A DNA stretch of 5,425 nucleotides, from NCBI GenBank assembly GCA_016839865.1, contig JAEOTN010000512.1, positions 1 to 5,425 on the forward strand. Reading direction: 5' to 3'. Both the position numbers and the translations under genes were made by a program. Origin of the DNA: Promethearchaeota archaeon. GTDB lineage: Archaea; Asgardarchaeota; Lokiarchaeia; Sigynarchaeales; MK-D1. The notes under the pieces are model-generated. The model was not told where the DNA came from. It did no database searches and saw nothing but the letters and a program-made list of their open reading frames with translations. Shown here one piece after another: positions 1 through 4,866 of this stretch (its first letter is position 1; every line of letters begins with the position of its first letter).

Positions 1-822
1 ATGGACACATCACTTTCTAATCCTGAACGTGAACAATTTGCAGGGAAATTTAATGTTGATCTAGTTGCTGAAGATGATTCTGGAAATACTCTTATTATTG
101 AAAACCAACTCGAAAAAAGTGATCATGATCATCTTGGAAAATTAATAACATACCTTACTGCAATCGGAGCAAAAACAGCAGTATGGATTGTTGCAGATCC
201 AAGACCAGAACATGTTGGAGCTATTACTTGGCTAAATGAATCTTCATCAGCAAATTTTTATTTATTTAAGGTAGAAGGTGTAAAAATTGGCGATTCTGAA
301 CCAGCACCTTTATTAACAAAAATTGTCGGTCCAAGTGAAGAATCTCGTGAGGCAGGTGAGAGGAAAAAGGAATTGAAAGAAAGACATATTATTCGCCATA
401 AATTTTGGGTACAGTTATTGAAAAAAGCAAAAATAAAAACAAAATTACATGCAAATATTTCTCCTAGTCAATCCGGCTGGATTAGTACAGGTGCTGGAAA
501 ATCCGGAATGGCATTTAATTATTCGATAACAAAACATGATTCCAAAGTGGAATTATATATAGATAGGGGTAAAGATTCAGATTTAGAAAATAAACGAATT
601 TTCGATCAGTTATTCAAAAACAAAGAAGAGATTGAGAAATCATTTGACGAATCATTATTGTGGGAACGATTAGATGAAAAAAGCGCTTGTAGAATTAGTA
701 AAAAAATTGATGGTGGATATAAAGATGAAAAGAAATGGGATCAAATTCAAACCCAACTGATAAATATTATGATACGATTTGAAAAAGCAATCAAACCATA
801 TATTTCCAAATTGAAGATTTGA
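1..822 (+). CDS. DUF4268 domain protein with PD-(D/E)XK-like N-terminal domain, probably 5'-partial
   Basis: The protein joins a nuclease-like N-terminal region to a DUF4268 C-terminal domain. Seen: D20 followed by the strand and motif LIIENQLEKSDHDHLGKL (31-48), so D20, E34 and Q36 sit where PD-(D/E)XK enzymes place their metal ligands, with Q replacing the usual K. Residues about 129-270 carry DUF4268 hallmarks: HKFW (133-136), WISTGAGKSG (160-169), VELYIDRG, an ENKxIFDxL stretch and WERLDEKSACRI. Family knowledge: members are found in bacteria and archaea, often near restriction or defence genes, but the activity is not established. Members usually have some 30-45 more residues before the D20 strand. 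Because the reading frame is open to base 1, the true start is probably upstream and Met1 internal. It lies 28 bases before the SRA-HNH gene on the same strand, so co-transcription is likely. A role in restriction is inference; family assignment is fairly secure. Confidence 0.8.
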   Translation: MDTSLSNPEREQFAGKFNVDLVAEDDSGNTLIIENQLEKSDHDHLGKLITYLTAIGAKTAVWIVADPRPEHVGAITWLNESSSANFYLFKVEGVKIGDSEPAPLLTKIVGPSEESREAGERKKELKERHIIRHKFWVQLLKKAKIKTKLHANISPSQSGWISTGAGKSGMAFNYSITKHDSKVELYIDRGKDSDLENKRIFDQLFKNKEEIEKSFDESLLWERLDEKSACRISKKIDGGYKDEKKWDQIQTQLINIMIRFEKAIKPYISKLKI

Positions 823-838
823 TTTTTATAATGGATAA

Positions 839-845
839 GGTGATG
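839..845 (+). promoter_or_regulatory. Shine-Dalgarno site for the SRA-HNH gene
   Basis: GGTGATG lies 5 bases before the ATG at 851 and matches the archaeal anti-Shine-Dalgarno core. It supports ATG 851 over the out-of-frame ATGs at 831 and 843. It lies in the 28-base gap after the upstream stop codon, which fits an operon arrangement. Confidence 0.7.
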
Positions 846-850
846 AATAA

Positions 851-1657
851 ATGTTCAATACTGGTGAATTATACAGTCGAAAAGAAATTCATGATCAATT
901 TGGAGGTCAACGACAATATGGAATCAGTACCCCTGAAGATAAAAATTATATGTTTTTATTTACAGGTGAAGCTGGTGAACAATATGGATACAAAGACGAA
1001 TGGACTGATGATGGAATATTTCTTTATAGTGGGGAAGGTCAAAAAGGTGATATGGGATATATTAGAGGAAATTTACAAATTCTTAATCATATAACAAACG
1101 GTAGAGATCTCTATCTTTTCAAATATATTGAAACTGGTTTAGTAAGATTTATCGGCCAAATGATATGTACTGGCCATCATGAAACTATTGGTAAAGATAT
1201 TGATGGAAAAGATCGAAAGGTTATAATTTTTGAACTTACACCAATTGATAGATTTGACAAATTAGATGATTATTATGATGATGAAAAATTTTCAAATATG
1301 TGGGAACAATCTTTAGATGTATTAAGAGAAAATGCAATTAAATCTTCCTCCATTGGCCAAAGTCCTAGAGAAAGAAAAAGTAATGTTTTTAATCGAAGTG
1401 AATCTATCAAGATTTATATAAATAGAAGGGCAAAAGGAATTTGTGAAGCATGTGAAAAACCTGCGCCATTCGTCTCAAAAACAGATAAACCATATCTTGA
1501 AACTCATCATATTCGTAGGTTAACAGATGGTGGGCCAGATCATCCAAATTATGTTATTGCTCTATGTCCAAATTGTCATCGTCGAGCTCATCATAGTAAA
1601 GATTTTAAAGTGTTTAATCAGCAATTACAACAGATTGTGAATAAAAAAGAGTTTTGA
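851..1657 (+). CDS. ScoMcrA-like SRA domain/HNH endonuclease (putative modification-dependent restriction enzyme)
   Basis: This is a 268-residue candidate type IV restriction endonuclease that would read modified DNA through an SRA-like domain and cut it with an HNH domain. Seen: residues 1-155 contain IHDQFGGQRQYGISTP (13-28), YMFLFTGEAGEQYGYKD (33-49), and SGEGQKGDM with RGN (60-74), the signature block of ScoMcrA-type SRA-like domains. The C-terminal HNH module has C198-x2-C201, H219-H220, N233 and C239-x2-C242-H243 with H247-H248. The paired cysteines should bind a structural zinc, and the histidines and asparagine form the catalytic metal site. Known: Streptomyces coelicolor McrA cuts methylated or phosphorothioated DNA. 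No separate sulphur-binding domain is evident here, so base modification is the likelier cue, though unproven. ATG 851 is set by a good Shine-Dalgarno site. All expected HNH residues are intact, so the enzyme looks functional. Confidence 0.87.
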   Translation: MFNTGELYSRKEIHDQFGGQRQYGISTPEDKNYMFLFTGEAGEQYGYKDEWTDDGIFLYSGEGQKGDMGYIRGNLQILNHITNGRDLYLFKYIETGLVRFIGQMICTGHHETIGKDIDGKDRKVIIFELTPIDRFDKLDDYYDDEKFSNMWEQSLDVLRENAIKSSSIGQSPRERKSNVFNRSESIKIYINRRAKGICEACEKPAPFVSKTDKPYLETHHIRRLTDGGPDHPNYVIALCPNCHRRAHHSKDFKVFNQQLQQIVNKKEF

Positions 1658-1665
1658 ATTTTTAT

Positions 1666-2742
1666 TCACAACAACAACTCCCCATCGATTGGTTCGATTA
1701 TTTTCCGATTATGATACCTCGTAATAAAATCTCTAACTGATGGATTATGTGTCTTCAACAAGTTCTGATCCACTATAATTTTATGATCCTTTTTCACCCT
1801 TAGGATGGACTGATCCACCGCACCATGATGGATACGGCATAACGAGAGTCCATTTAGTGGATTCAATCTATTCTCAAAATCCTCCTTCCATGATCGTATA
1901 TGATGTGCATCTAGCAAGCTCTCCAGATTAAATTGGCACACGCAGCACTGGTACTCAAAGTTCCTTAATACATACTTCCTAAACACGTCTTGGCTCTTCC
2001 TAATCTTCACCTGCCCCCAGCTATCCTCCACCCGGTAATCCTTATGGTCCACCTGGTCCATGATATCTTCAATGAATCCCAACTCGCCATCGTTCTCGAA
2101 CAACTTCCTGTAGGTCCCTCGGTTATCTACGAACTCGATGTACCCATCATCGCGTAGAAACTGGATCTGCTGCCGTATCTTAGGTTGAATATTTATGTTT
2201 GATGGAAACTGCTTCTTGAGCTCAGGCTCGTATTTGTAGATATCAGGCAATGTAAACACCATCTCTGGTAATTCCTTAACATACCCCAGCACCGCTTCCT
2301 TCCACGACACCTTACGCTCCTCGAACGGCTCCTCGGGCTCCACGAACAAGACATAGTATCGATCCTTCACATCACCCTTCTCGAACTTCAACAGCGGCCG
2401 CATCTTACTCTTGAGCTTAACACCCTCGGTGAACAGATCAAAATGGATGGGGTATGTCTTCTTAACGATCTTCTCGAAATCCGAGCGCCAGAATAATCTT
2501 GATTCCTCTTTGACAGGCCGGCCTTTCCAATTCCTCATCTTACTTAATTCAATATGTGCATTGAACGGAACACCATCAAAGATCAACACGATCTCCTTGC
2601 GCTGCCCCTTCCCCAGACTACTCATGTCAAAAAAATCCCGAATCTGCGAGGGGATGCCTGTGCCATGGTGGACAAAAACAGATTTGTCCATGGTCTTGAC
2701 TGCAACATCCTTTGATTTTATGTCCCAGGAGTAGTATTTCAC
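1666..2742 (-). CDS. HNH endonuclease with DpnI-C-like winged helix and unassigned N-terminal domain
   Basis: This is a 358-residue putative restriction endonuclease. Seen: an unassigned N-terminal domain (about 20-135) with HHGTGIPSQIRDFF and SRLFW-containing strands; a winged helix (about 148-213) with FTLPDIYKYEPELKKQFP (163-180) then KIRQQIQFLRDDGYIEF (188-204), the pattern of the DpnI/Dam-replacing C-terminal DNA-binding domain; and an HNH_2-type nuclease (about 250-350) with C266-x2-C269, DAHHIRSW (278-285), N297-G298 and C302-x2-H305-H306. The start is GTG at 2742: a stop lies seven codons upstream and a G-run sits 6 bases before it. The ATG at codon 18 is a weaker alternative. It converges on the SRA-HNH gene with 8 bases between stops. 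GC is roughly 45-60% over much of the N-terminal half against about 28% in the neighbour, suggesting transfer. No methyltransferase is nearby, so it may recognise modified DNA. The winged helix and HNH calls are strong; substrate is unknown. Confidence 0.82.
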   Translation of the reverse strand: MKYYSWDIKSKDVAVKTMDKSVFVHHGTGIPSQIRDFFDMSSLGKGQRKEIVLIFDGVPFNAHIELSKMRNWKGRPVKEESRLFWRSDFEKIVKKTYPIHFDLFTEGVKLKSKMRPLLKFEKGDVKDRYYVLFVEPEEPFEERKVSWKEAVLGYVKELPEMVFTLPDIYKYEPELKKQFPSNINIQPKIRQQIQFLRDDGYIEFVDNRGTYRKLFENDGELGFIEDIMDQVDHKDYRVEDSWGQVKIRKSQDVFRKYVLRNFEYQCCVCQFNLESLLDAHHIRSWKEDFENRLNPLNGLSLCRIHHGAVDQSILRVKKDHKIIVDQNLLKTHNPSVRDFITRYHNRKIIEPIDGELLL

Positions 2743-2776
2743 ATAATTCCCCCAACAACCTCAACATCAACTCAGA

Positions 2777-2790
2777 TCTTTATTTTTTCG
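2777..2790 (-). promoter_or_regulatory. Possible archaeal BRE/TATA promoter of the minus-strand HNH gene
   Basis: Read on the minus strand this is CGAAAAAATAAAGA, a purine-rich BRE-like stretch followed by a weak TATA-like AATAAA, about 35-48 bases before the GTG start. The spacing would allow transcription to begin shortly before the start codon. The match is weak and AT-rich sequence gives many such matches by chance. Confidence 0.25.
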
Positions 2791-2836
2791 ATTAATTATT
2801 ATCCTAAATAATAGAAAATCTTATTAGTAGATGAAA

Positions 2837-2851
2837 ATTATATATTATATG
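2837..2851 (+). promoter_or_regulatory. TATA-like box for the 2979-4358 unit
   Basis: AATTATATATTATAT is preceded by GATGAAA, an acceptable BRE-like stretch. Transcription would begin near 2868, giving a leader of about 110 bases if TTG 2979 is the start. It shares the divergent intergenic region with the promoter of the minus-strand HNH gene. The call rests on pattern only. Confidence 0.35.
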
Positions 2852-2920
2852 TAGATTGTTAGTAAAAAGGAGTGAAATTTTAAATATACCAAATAATATA
2901 TACAATTTAAAAGAGGAGCA

Positions 2921-2968
2921 ATGGCCAGGAAGAACAACATTTTGGTATTTATTTCTTCGTCTAATTGA
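2921..2968 (+). other. Possible 15-codon leader ORF
   Basis: ATG at 2921 opens a 15-residue reading frame (MARKNNILVFISSSN) and the TGA stop at 2966-2968 overlaps the first bases of the Shine-Dalgarno site of the next gene. GAGGAG at 2913-2918 lies only 2 bases before the ATG, closer than usual. If translated it could couple ribosome delivery to the TTG start at 2979. It may equally be chance, as the same stretch is also open in the frame of the downstream gene. Confidence 0.15.
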
Positions 2969-2974
2969 GGTGAT
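2967..2974 (+). promoter_or_regulatory. Shine-Dalgarno site selecting TTG 2979
   Basis: GAGGTGAT is an eight-base match to the archaeal anti-Shine-Dalgarno sequence, 4 bases before an in-frame TTG at 2979. It is the best ribosome-binding site in the window. It argues against the more upstream TTG at 2856, which would add 41 residues but has no site in front of it. Confidence 0.65.
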
Positions 2975-2978
2975 TAAG

Positions 2979-3878
2979 TTGACAAAAGGAGGTAATGTCA
3001 ACGATTATCTAAGTATTGCATCTTATTTTATAATTAAAAAATTTAAAGATGTAAAGGGTACAGATCCATCCGGTTTGTACTTCAACAAAATTATGTTCCT
3101 TACTTATAAAAGCCTTAGGAATAAAATTAATTTAAAGTTACCTCACTGTTGGTATAGGTACGGTGACGAAGTTATTAAATCCTCAATGCCAACTAATGTT
3201 CGCTGGAATCATGAGAATCCGGATAAAACAAAAGTTTTTTGGAAATATATTCCACCAACAATGGAAGATGATGGAAATATCCAATTAATAGAAAAGACTA
3301 TAGAAGAATTAACTGAAAAATATTCAGATAATGTTTTTGAAGCTGTAAAAGATGTATATAATCATGCACCATTTGAGTTCCAAAAACGGTTTCTTGAATT
3401 AAGAGAAATGTTATATGGTATAAATAATACTTTTAATTGGGATGCAACATCTTTAGCTAATATTTCTGCTCTTGTTTTCGAAAATGCTTTTAATACTTTT
3501 CCTGTATCTAATTTTCCAAAACTCAGAAGACAAAAAGAGCTTACTGAAAAAGCTATTGAAATTATACTTAATAGCCCTAACCCTGATTTTAATTTAGTCA
3601 AAGATTTTTGTATAAGTTTTTGGTTTCAATTCTGTTATCATTTAAGAACCCATAAGAAAGCGAATGAAAATGTTCCTAAAGAGATTTTAACTATTTGGCG
3701 TGGGAAAATCGAGTTTGAAGACTTGAAATACAGAAGAATTATAGCGGATCTCTTGAAAACATTAGCTGGGAAATATGATAATGTTTATGATCTTGATATT
3801 TTAAAAGAAGAAATTGAGTGGAAAAACAAAGACGATCAAGAAGCAAAAAAAATTATTGAAGATTTTTTCAATAATTAA
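2979..3878 (+). CDS. Unrecognised protein, Panacea/DUF4065-like N-terminal region; possible partner of the PIN RNase
   Basis: This 299-residue protein (from TTG 2979) is not firmly recognised. Seen: a soluble, mostly helical sequence with no signal peptide or membrane segment. The N-terminal 70 residues contain DYLSIASYFIIKKF (9-22), YFNKIMFLTY (34-43) and LPHCWYRYGDEV (54-65). This order, a helix with a conserved K-I/L pair, then a strand ending in W/Y-R-Y-G, resembles Panacea/DUF4065 (SocA-like) antitoxin domains, though it departs from their consensus. The remaining 200 residues are charged helices with no recognised motif, ending KKIIEDFFNN. The frame stays open upstream to TTG 2856, so a longer 340-residue form is possible. 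It ends 42 bases before a PIN-domain gene on the same strand, which suggests an operon and an antitoxin or regulatory role for this protein. That role is inference; the gene itself is secure. Confidence 0.8.
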   Translation: MTKGGNVNDYLSIASYFIIKKFKDVKGTDPSGLYFNKIMFLTYKSLRNKINLKLPHCWYRYGDEVIKSSMPTNVRWNHENPDKTKVFWKYIPPTMEDDGNIQLIEKTIEELTEKYSDNVFEAVKDVYNHAPFEFQKRFLELREMLYGINNTFNWDATSLANISALVFENAFNTFPVSNFPKLRRQKELTEKAIEIILNSPNPDFNLVKDFCISFWFQFCYHLRTHKKANENVPKEILTIWRGKIEFEDLKYRRIIADLLKTLAGKYDNVYDLDILKEEIEWKNKDDQEAKKIIEDFFNN

Positions 3879-3920
3879 TTATTATTCATCACTAATTAAA
3901 TTTGCTTTCGGAGCATATTA

Positions 3921-4358
3921 ATGAACGAACCGCTTGTTTTGGATACGAATGCTTTAAACAATAAAGATCTCATGTACTGGTTAAGATCTTATAGAGGTCA
4001 AATAATCCTTCCAATAATTGCATATTGTGAATTCTGTTTTTATCAATCTGTTTTGCGTGGTAAATCGATTTATGAAATTGATAGACTTTTAAATTCTGCA
4101 AATATTGGTATTAGAAATATGACAAAAAAAGATGCTACTTGTGTTATTGATATTTGTCAAGACATCGATGAACCTGAATTTAAGAAAAATTGGCGAGATT
4201 ATATGATAGGTGCTTTCGCTCATTTACCACCTCATAGATTAATTACTGAAAATGTTGATGATTTTGAGTTCTTAGGGAATCGTGTAATCGATCCTGTGAC
4301 ATTATTAGAAAATTATGATAACAAAGGTAAGAAAAAGAGAAGTAGAAGAAAAACTTAA
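3921..4358 (+). CDS. PIN-domain ribonuclease (VapC-like) with basic tail
   Basis: This 145-residue PIN-fold protein is probably a metal-dependent endoribonuclease. Seen: LVLDTNAL (5-12) supplies D8; PIIAYCEF (31-38) supplies E37; WRDYMIGAFA (91-100) supplies D93; and RLITENVDDF (106-115) supplies N111 and D113. This is the expected spacing of the acidic PIN active site, so it looks intact. The last 11 residues, KGKKKRSRRKT, form a basic tail that could aid RNA binding. GGAG at 3910-3913, 7 bases before the ATG, supports the start. It follows the 2979-3878 gene by 42 bases and probably shares its transcript. Known: many PIN proteins are toxins paired with small DNA-binding antitoxins (VapB). 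Here the upstream partner is far larger than VapB, so if this is a toxin-antitoxin pair it is not a standard VapBC. RNA target unknown. Confidence 0.85.
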   Translation: MNEPLVLDTNALNNKDLMYWLRSYRGQIILPIIAYCEFCFYQSVLRGKSIYEIDRLLNSANIGIRNMTKKDATCVIDICQDIDEPEFKKNWRDYMIGAFAHLPPHRLITENVDDFEFLGNRVIDPVTLLENYDNKGKKKRSRRKT

Positions 4359-4371
4359 TTGATGTTAGAGC

Positions 4372-4430
4372 TCATTTGGGATTTTGTCATTGGGATTTTA
4401 TTTGAGTTTTGAATTTTGAGTCTTGAATTT
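4372..4430 (+). repeat. Two short degenerate tandem repeats
   Basis: TCATTTGGGATTTT (4372-4385) recurs as TCATTGGGATTTT (4387-4399), and GAGTTTTGAATTTT (4404-4417) recurs as GAGTCTTGAATTT (4418-4430). The stretch is T-rich on the plus strand and begins just after the PIN gene's stop codon. It could therefore also serve as an archaeal T-run terminator. Slippage-generated low-complexity sequence is the plain explanation. Confidence 0.5.
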
Positions 4431-4500
4431 CCCCTCATCAACAACCCATCGCTATCCCATCAATAATTCATCAATCCCCCCATGCTCAACAATAATTTAC

Positions 4501-4515
4501 TTTTAACTTTTAAAA
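4501..4515. repeat. AT-only inverted repeat
   Basis: TTTTAA and TTAAAA are separated by three bases (CTT). The arms are six bases of pure A/T, so chance is likely. It is listed because it lies 9 bases before the two stronger inverted repeats. Confidence 0.3.
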
Positions 4516-4524
4516 TTTCCAACT

Positions 4525-4549
4525 TTGAGAAAGCTGAAGGATTTCTCAA
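4525..4549. repeat. Perfect 8-bp inverted repeat (hairpin 1)
   Basis: TTGAGAAA (4525-4532) pairs perfectly with TTTCTCAA (4542-4549) around the nine-base loop GCTGAAGGA. It lies 4 bases before a second perfect inverted repeat. It could fold in RNA, act as a dyad for a DNA-binding protein, or mark the end of a small mobile element. No T-run follows it directly. Confidence 0.65.
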
Positions 4550-4553
4550 TGCC

Positions 4554-4579
4554 GAACAATTTGTTTTGACAAATTGTTC
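4554..4579. repeat. Perfect 10-bp inverted repeat (hairpin 2)
   Basis: GAACAATTTG (4554-4563) pairs perfectly with CAAATTGTTC (4570-4579) around the six-base loop TTTTGA. It is the strongest dyad I found in the window. The T-rich TAGTTTTCATTTT follows, so it could be a transcript end, a structured small RNA or an operator. It is about 290 bases before the vapC-like start, rather far for a classic operator of that gene. Confidence 0.75.
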
Positions 4580-4670
4580 TAGTTTTCATTTTCCAATACC
4601 CCAAGCATTAATTCTGCTAATATGCCCCTTCCACCACCCACTCCCCCACTAACAATTCAACCTGCTGTAA

Positions 4671-4720
4671 CACCGCCCGCGTCGCCGGACCCGGATTGGA
4701 GGGGGGATAGCCGTGCAGAC
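4671..4720. other. GC-rich block in AT-rich intergenic DNA
   Basis: By hand count 37 of 50 bases are G or C, against roughly 30% in the surrounding genes. It includes CCGCCCGCGTCGCCGGACCC and a run of six Gs before ATAGCCGTGCAGAC. Neither strand gives a convincing protein. It may be a structured RNA, a fragment of a transferred element or a dispersed genomic repeat. Nothing in the window decides between these. Confidence 0.6.
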
Positions 4721-4784
4721 ACAGTAAGTAATAACCATTCGGGGATTTTGGGTTTTTGTTAAATTTCGTCTAATTGGTGTTTTT

Positions 4785-4820
4785 CGGGGGAAAGTTGATA
4801 TACCCCGTCCCTTTTTTTTT
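4785..4820 (+). terminator. Weak hairpin followed by a nine-T run
   Basis: CGGGG (4785-4789) can pair with CCCCG (4803-4807) over a 13-base loop. A T-run (4812-4820) follows within a few bases. Archaeal terminators often need only the T-run. It would stop any transcript from the intergenic region before the vapC-like promoter begins. The stem is short, so this is tentative. Confidence 0.35.
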
Positions 4821-4824
4821 AAGA

Positions 4825-4837
4825 ATATATAAATAAT
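4825..4837 (+). promoter_or_regulatory. TATA box of the vapC-like gene
   Basis: ATATATAAATAAT is centred about 37 bases before the ATG at 4867. With the usual archaeal spacing of about 25-27 bases, transcription would start near 4855-4858 and leave a leader of about ten bases. No Shine-Dalgarno site is present in front of the ATG, which fits a very short or leaderless message. Confidence 0.5.
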
Positions 4838-4866
4838 ATTGAACATATTCGGAAATTTGTGAGACA

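Larger units (their letters stand above)
4359..4866. other. Long intergenic region without a credible gene
   Basis: About 508 bases lie between two PIN genes on the same strand. Stops are frequent in the frames I read. One minus-strand frame over 4649-4873 stays open for 74 codons, but its product is compositionally odd and has no motif. In order the region holds degenerate tandem repeats (4372-4430), a C-rich stretch with repeated CATCAA words (about 4430-4490), three inverted repeats (4501-4579), a C-rich to GC-rich block (about 4621-4720), a weak hairpin with a T-run (4785-4820) and a TATA-like box (4825-4837). No antitoxin-like reading frame is seen in front of the downstream vapC-like gene. 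Confidence 0.7.

Noticed and set aside
819..1094. 91-codon plus-strand frame overlapping the SRA-HNH gene
   Set aside because: It lies almost wholly within the 851-1657 gene in another frame, shows no motif, and its product is low-complexity. The 851 gene has clear domains and the better ribosome-binding site.
2411..2734. 107-codon plus-strand frame opposite the minus-strand HNH gene
   Set aside because: It is antisense to a gene with recognisable domain motifs and has no protein features of its own.
2804..3001. 65-codon minus-strand frame in the divergent region
   Set aside because: It overlaps the promoter and start of the 2979 gene, and its hydrophobic I/L/F-rich product is typical of translated AT-rich DNA.
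3362..3601. 79-codon minus-strand frame within the 2979-3878 gene
   Set aside because: It is the antisense shadow of a longer, coding-like frame. No ribosome-binding site or motif was seen.
4372..4430. Tandem repeats considered as a CRISPR remnant
   Set aside because: Units are only 13-15 bases, abutting and degenerate, with no spacers and no cas genes nearby.
4525..4579. Inverted repeats considered as insertion-sequence ends
   Set aside because: No transposase fragment lies in the window and no flanking target-site duplication was seen. The arms pair locally and do not bracket a unit.
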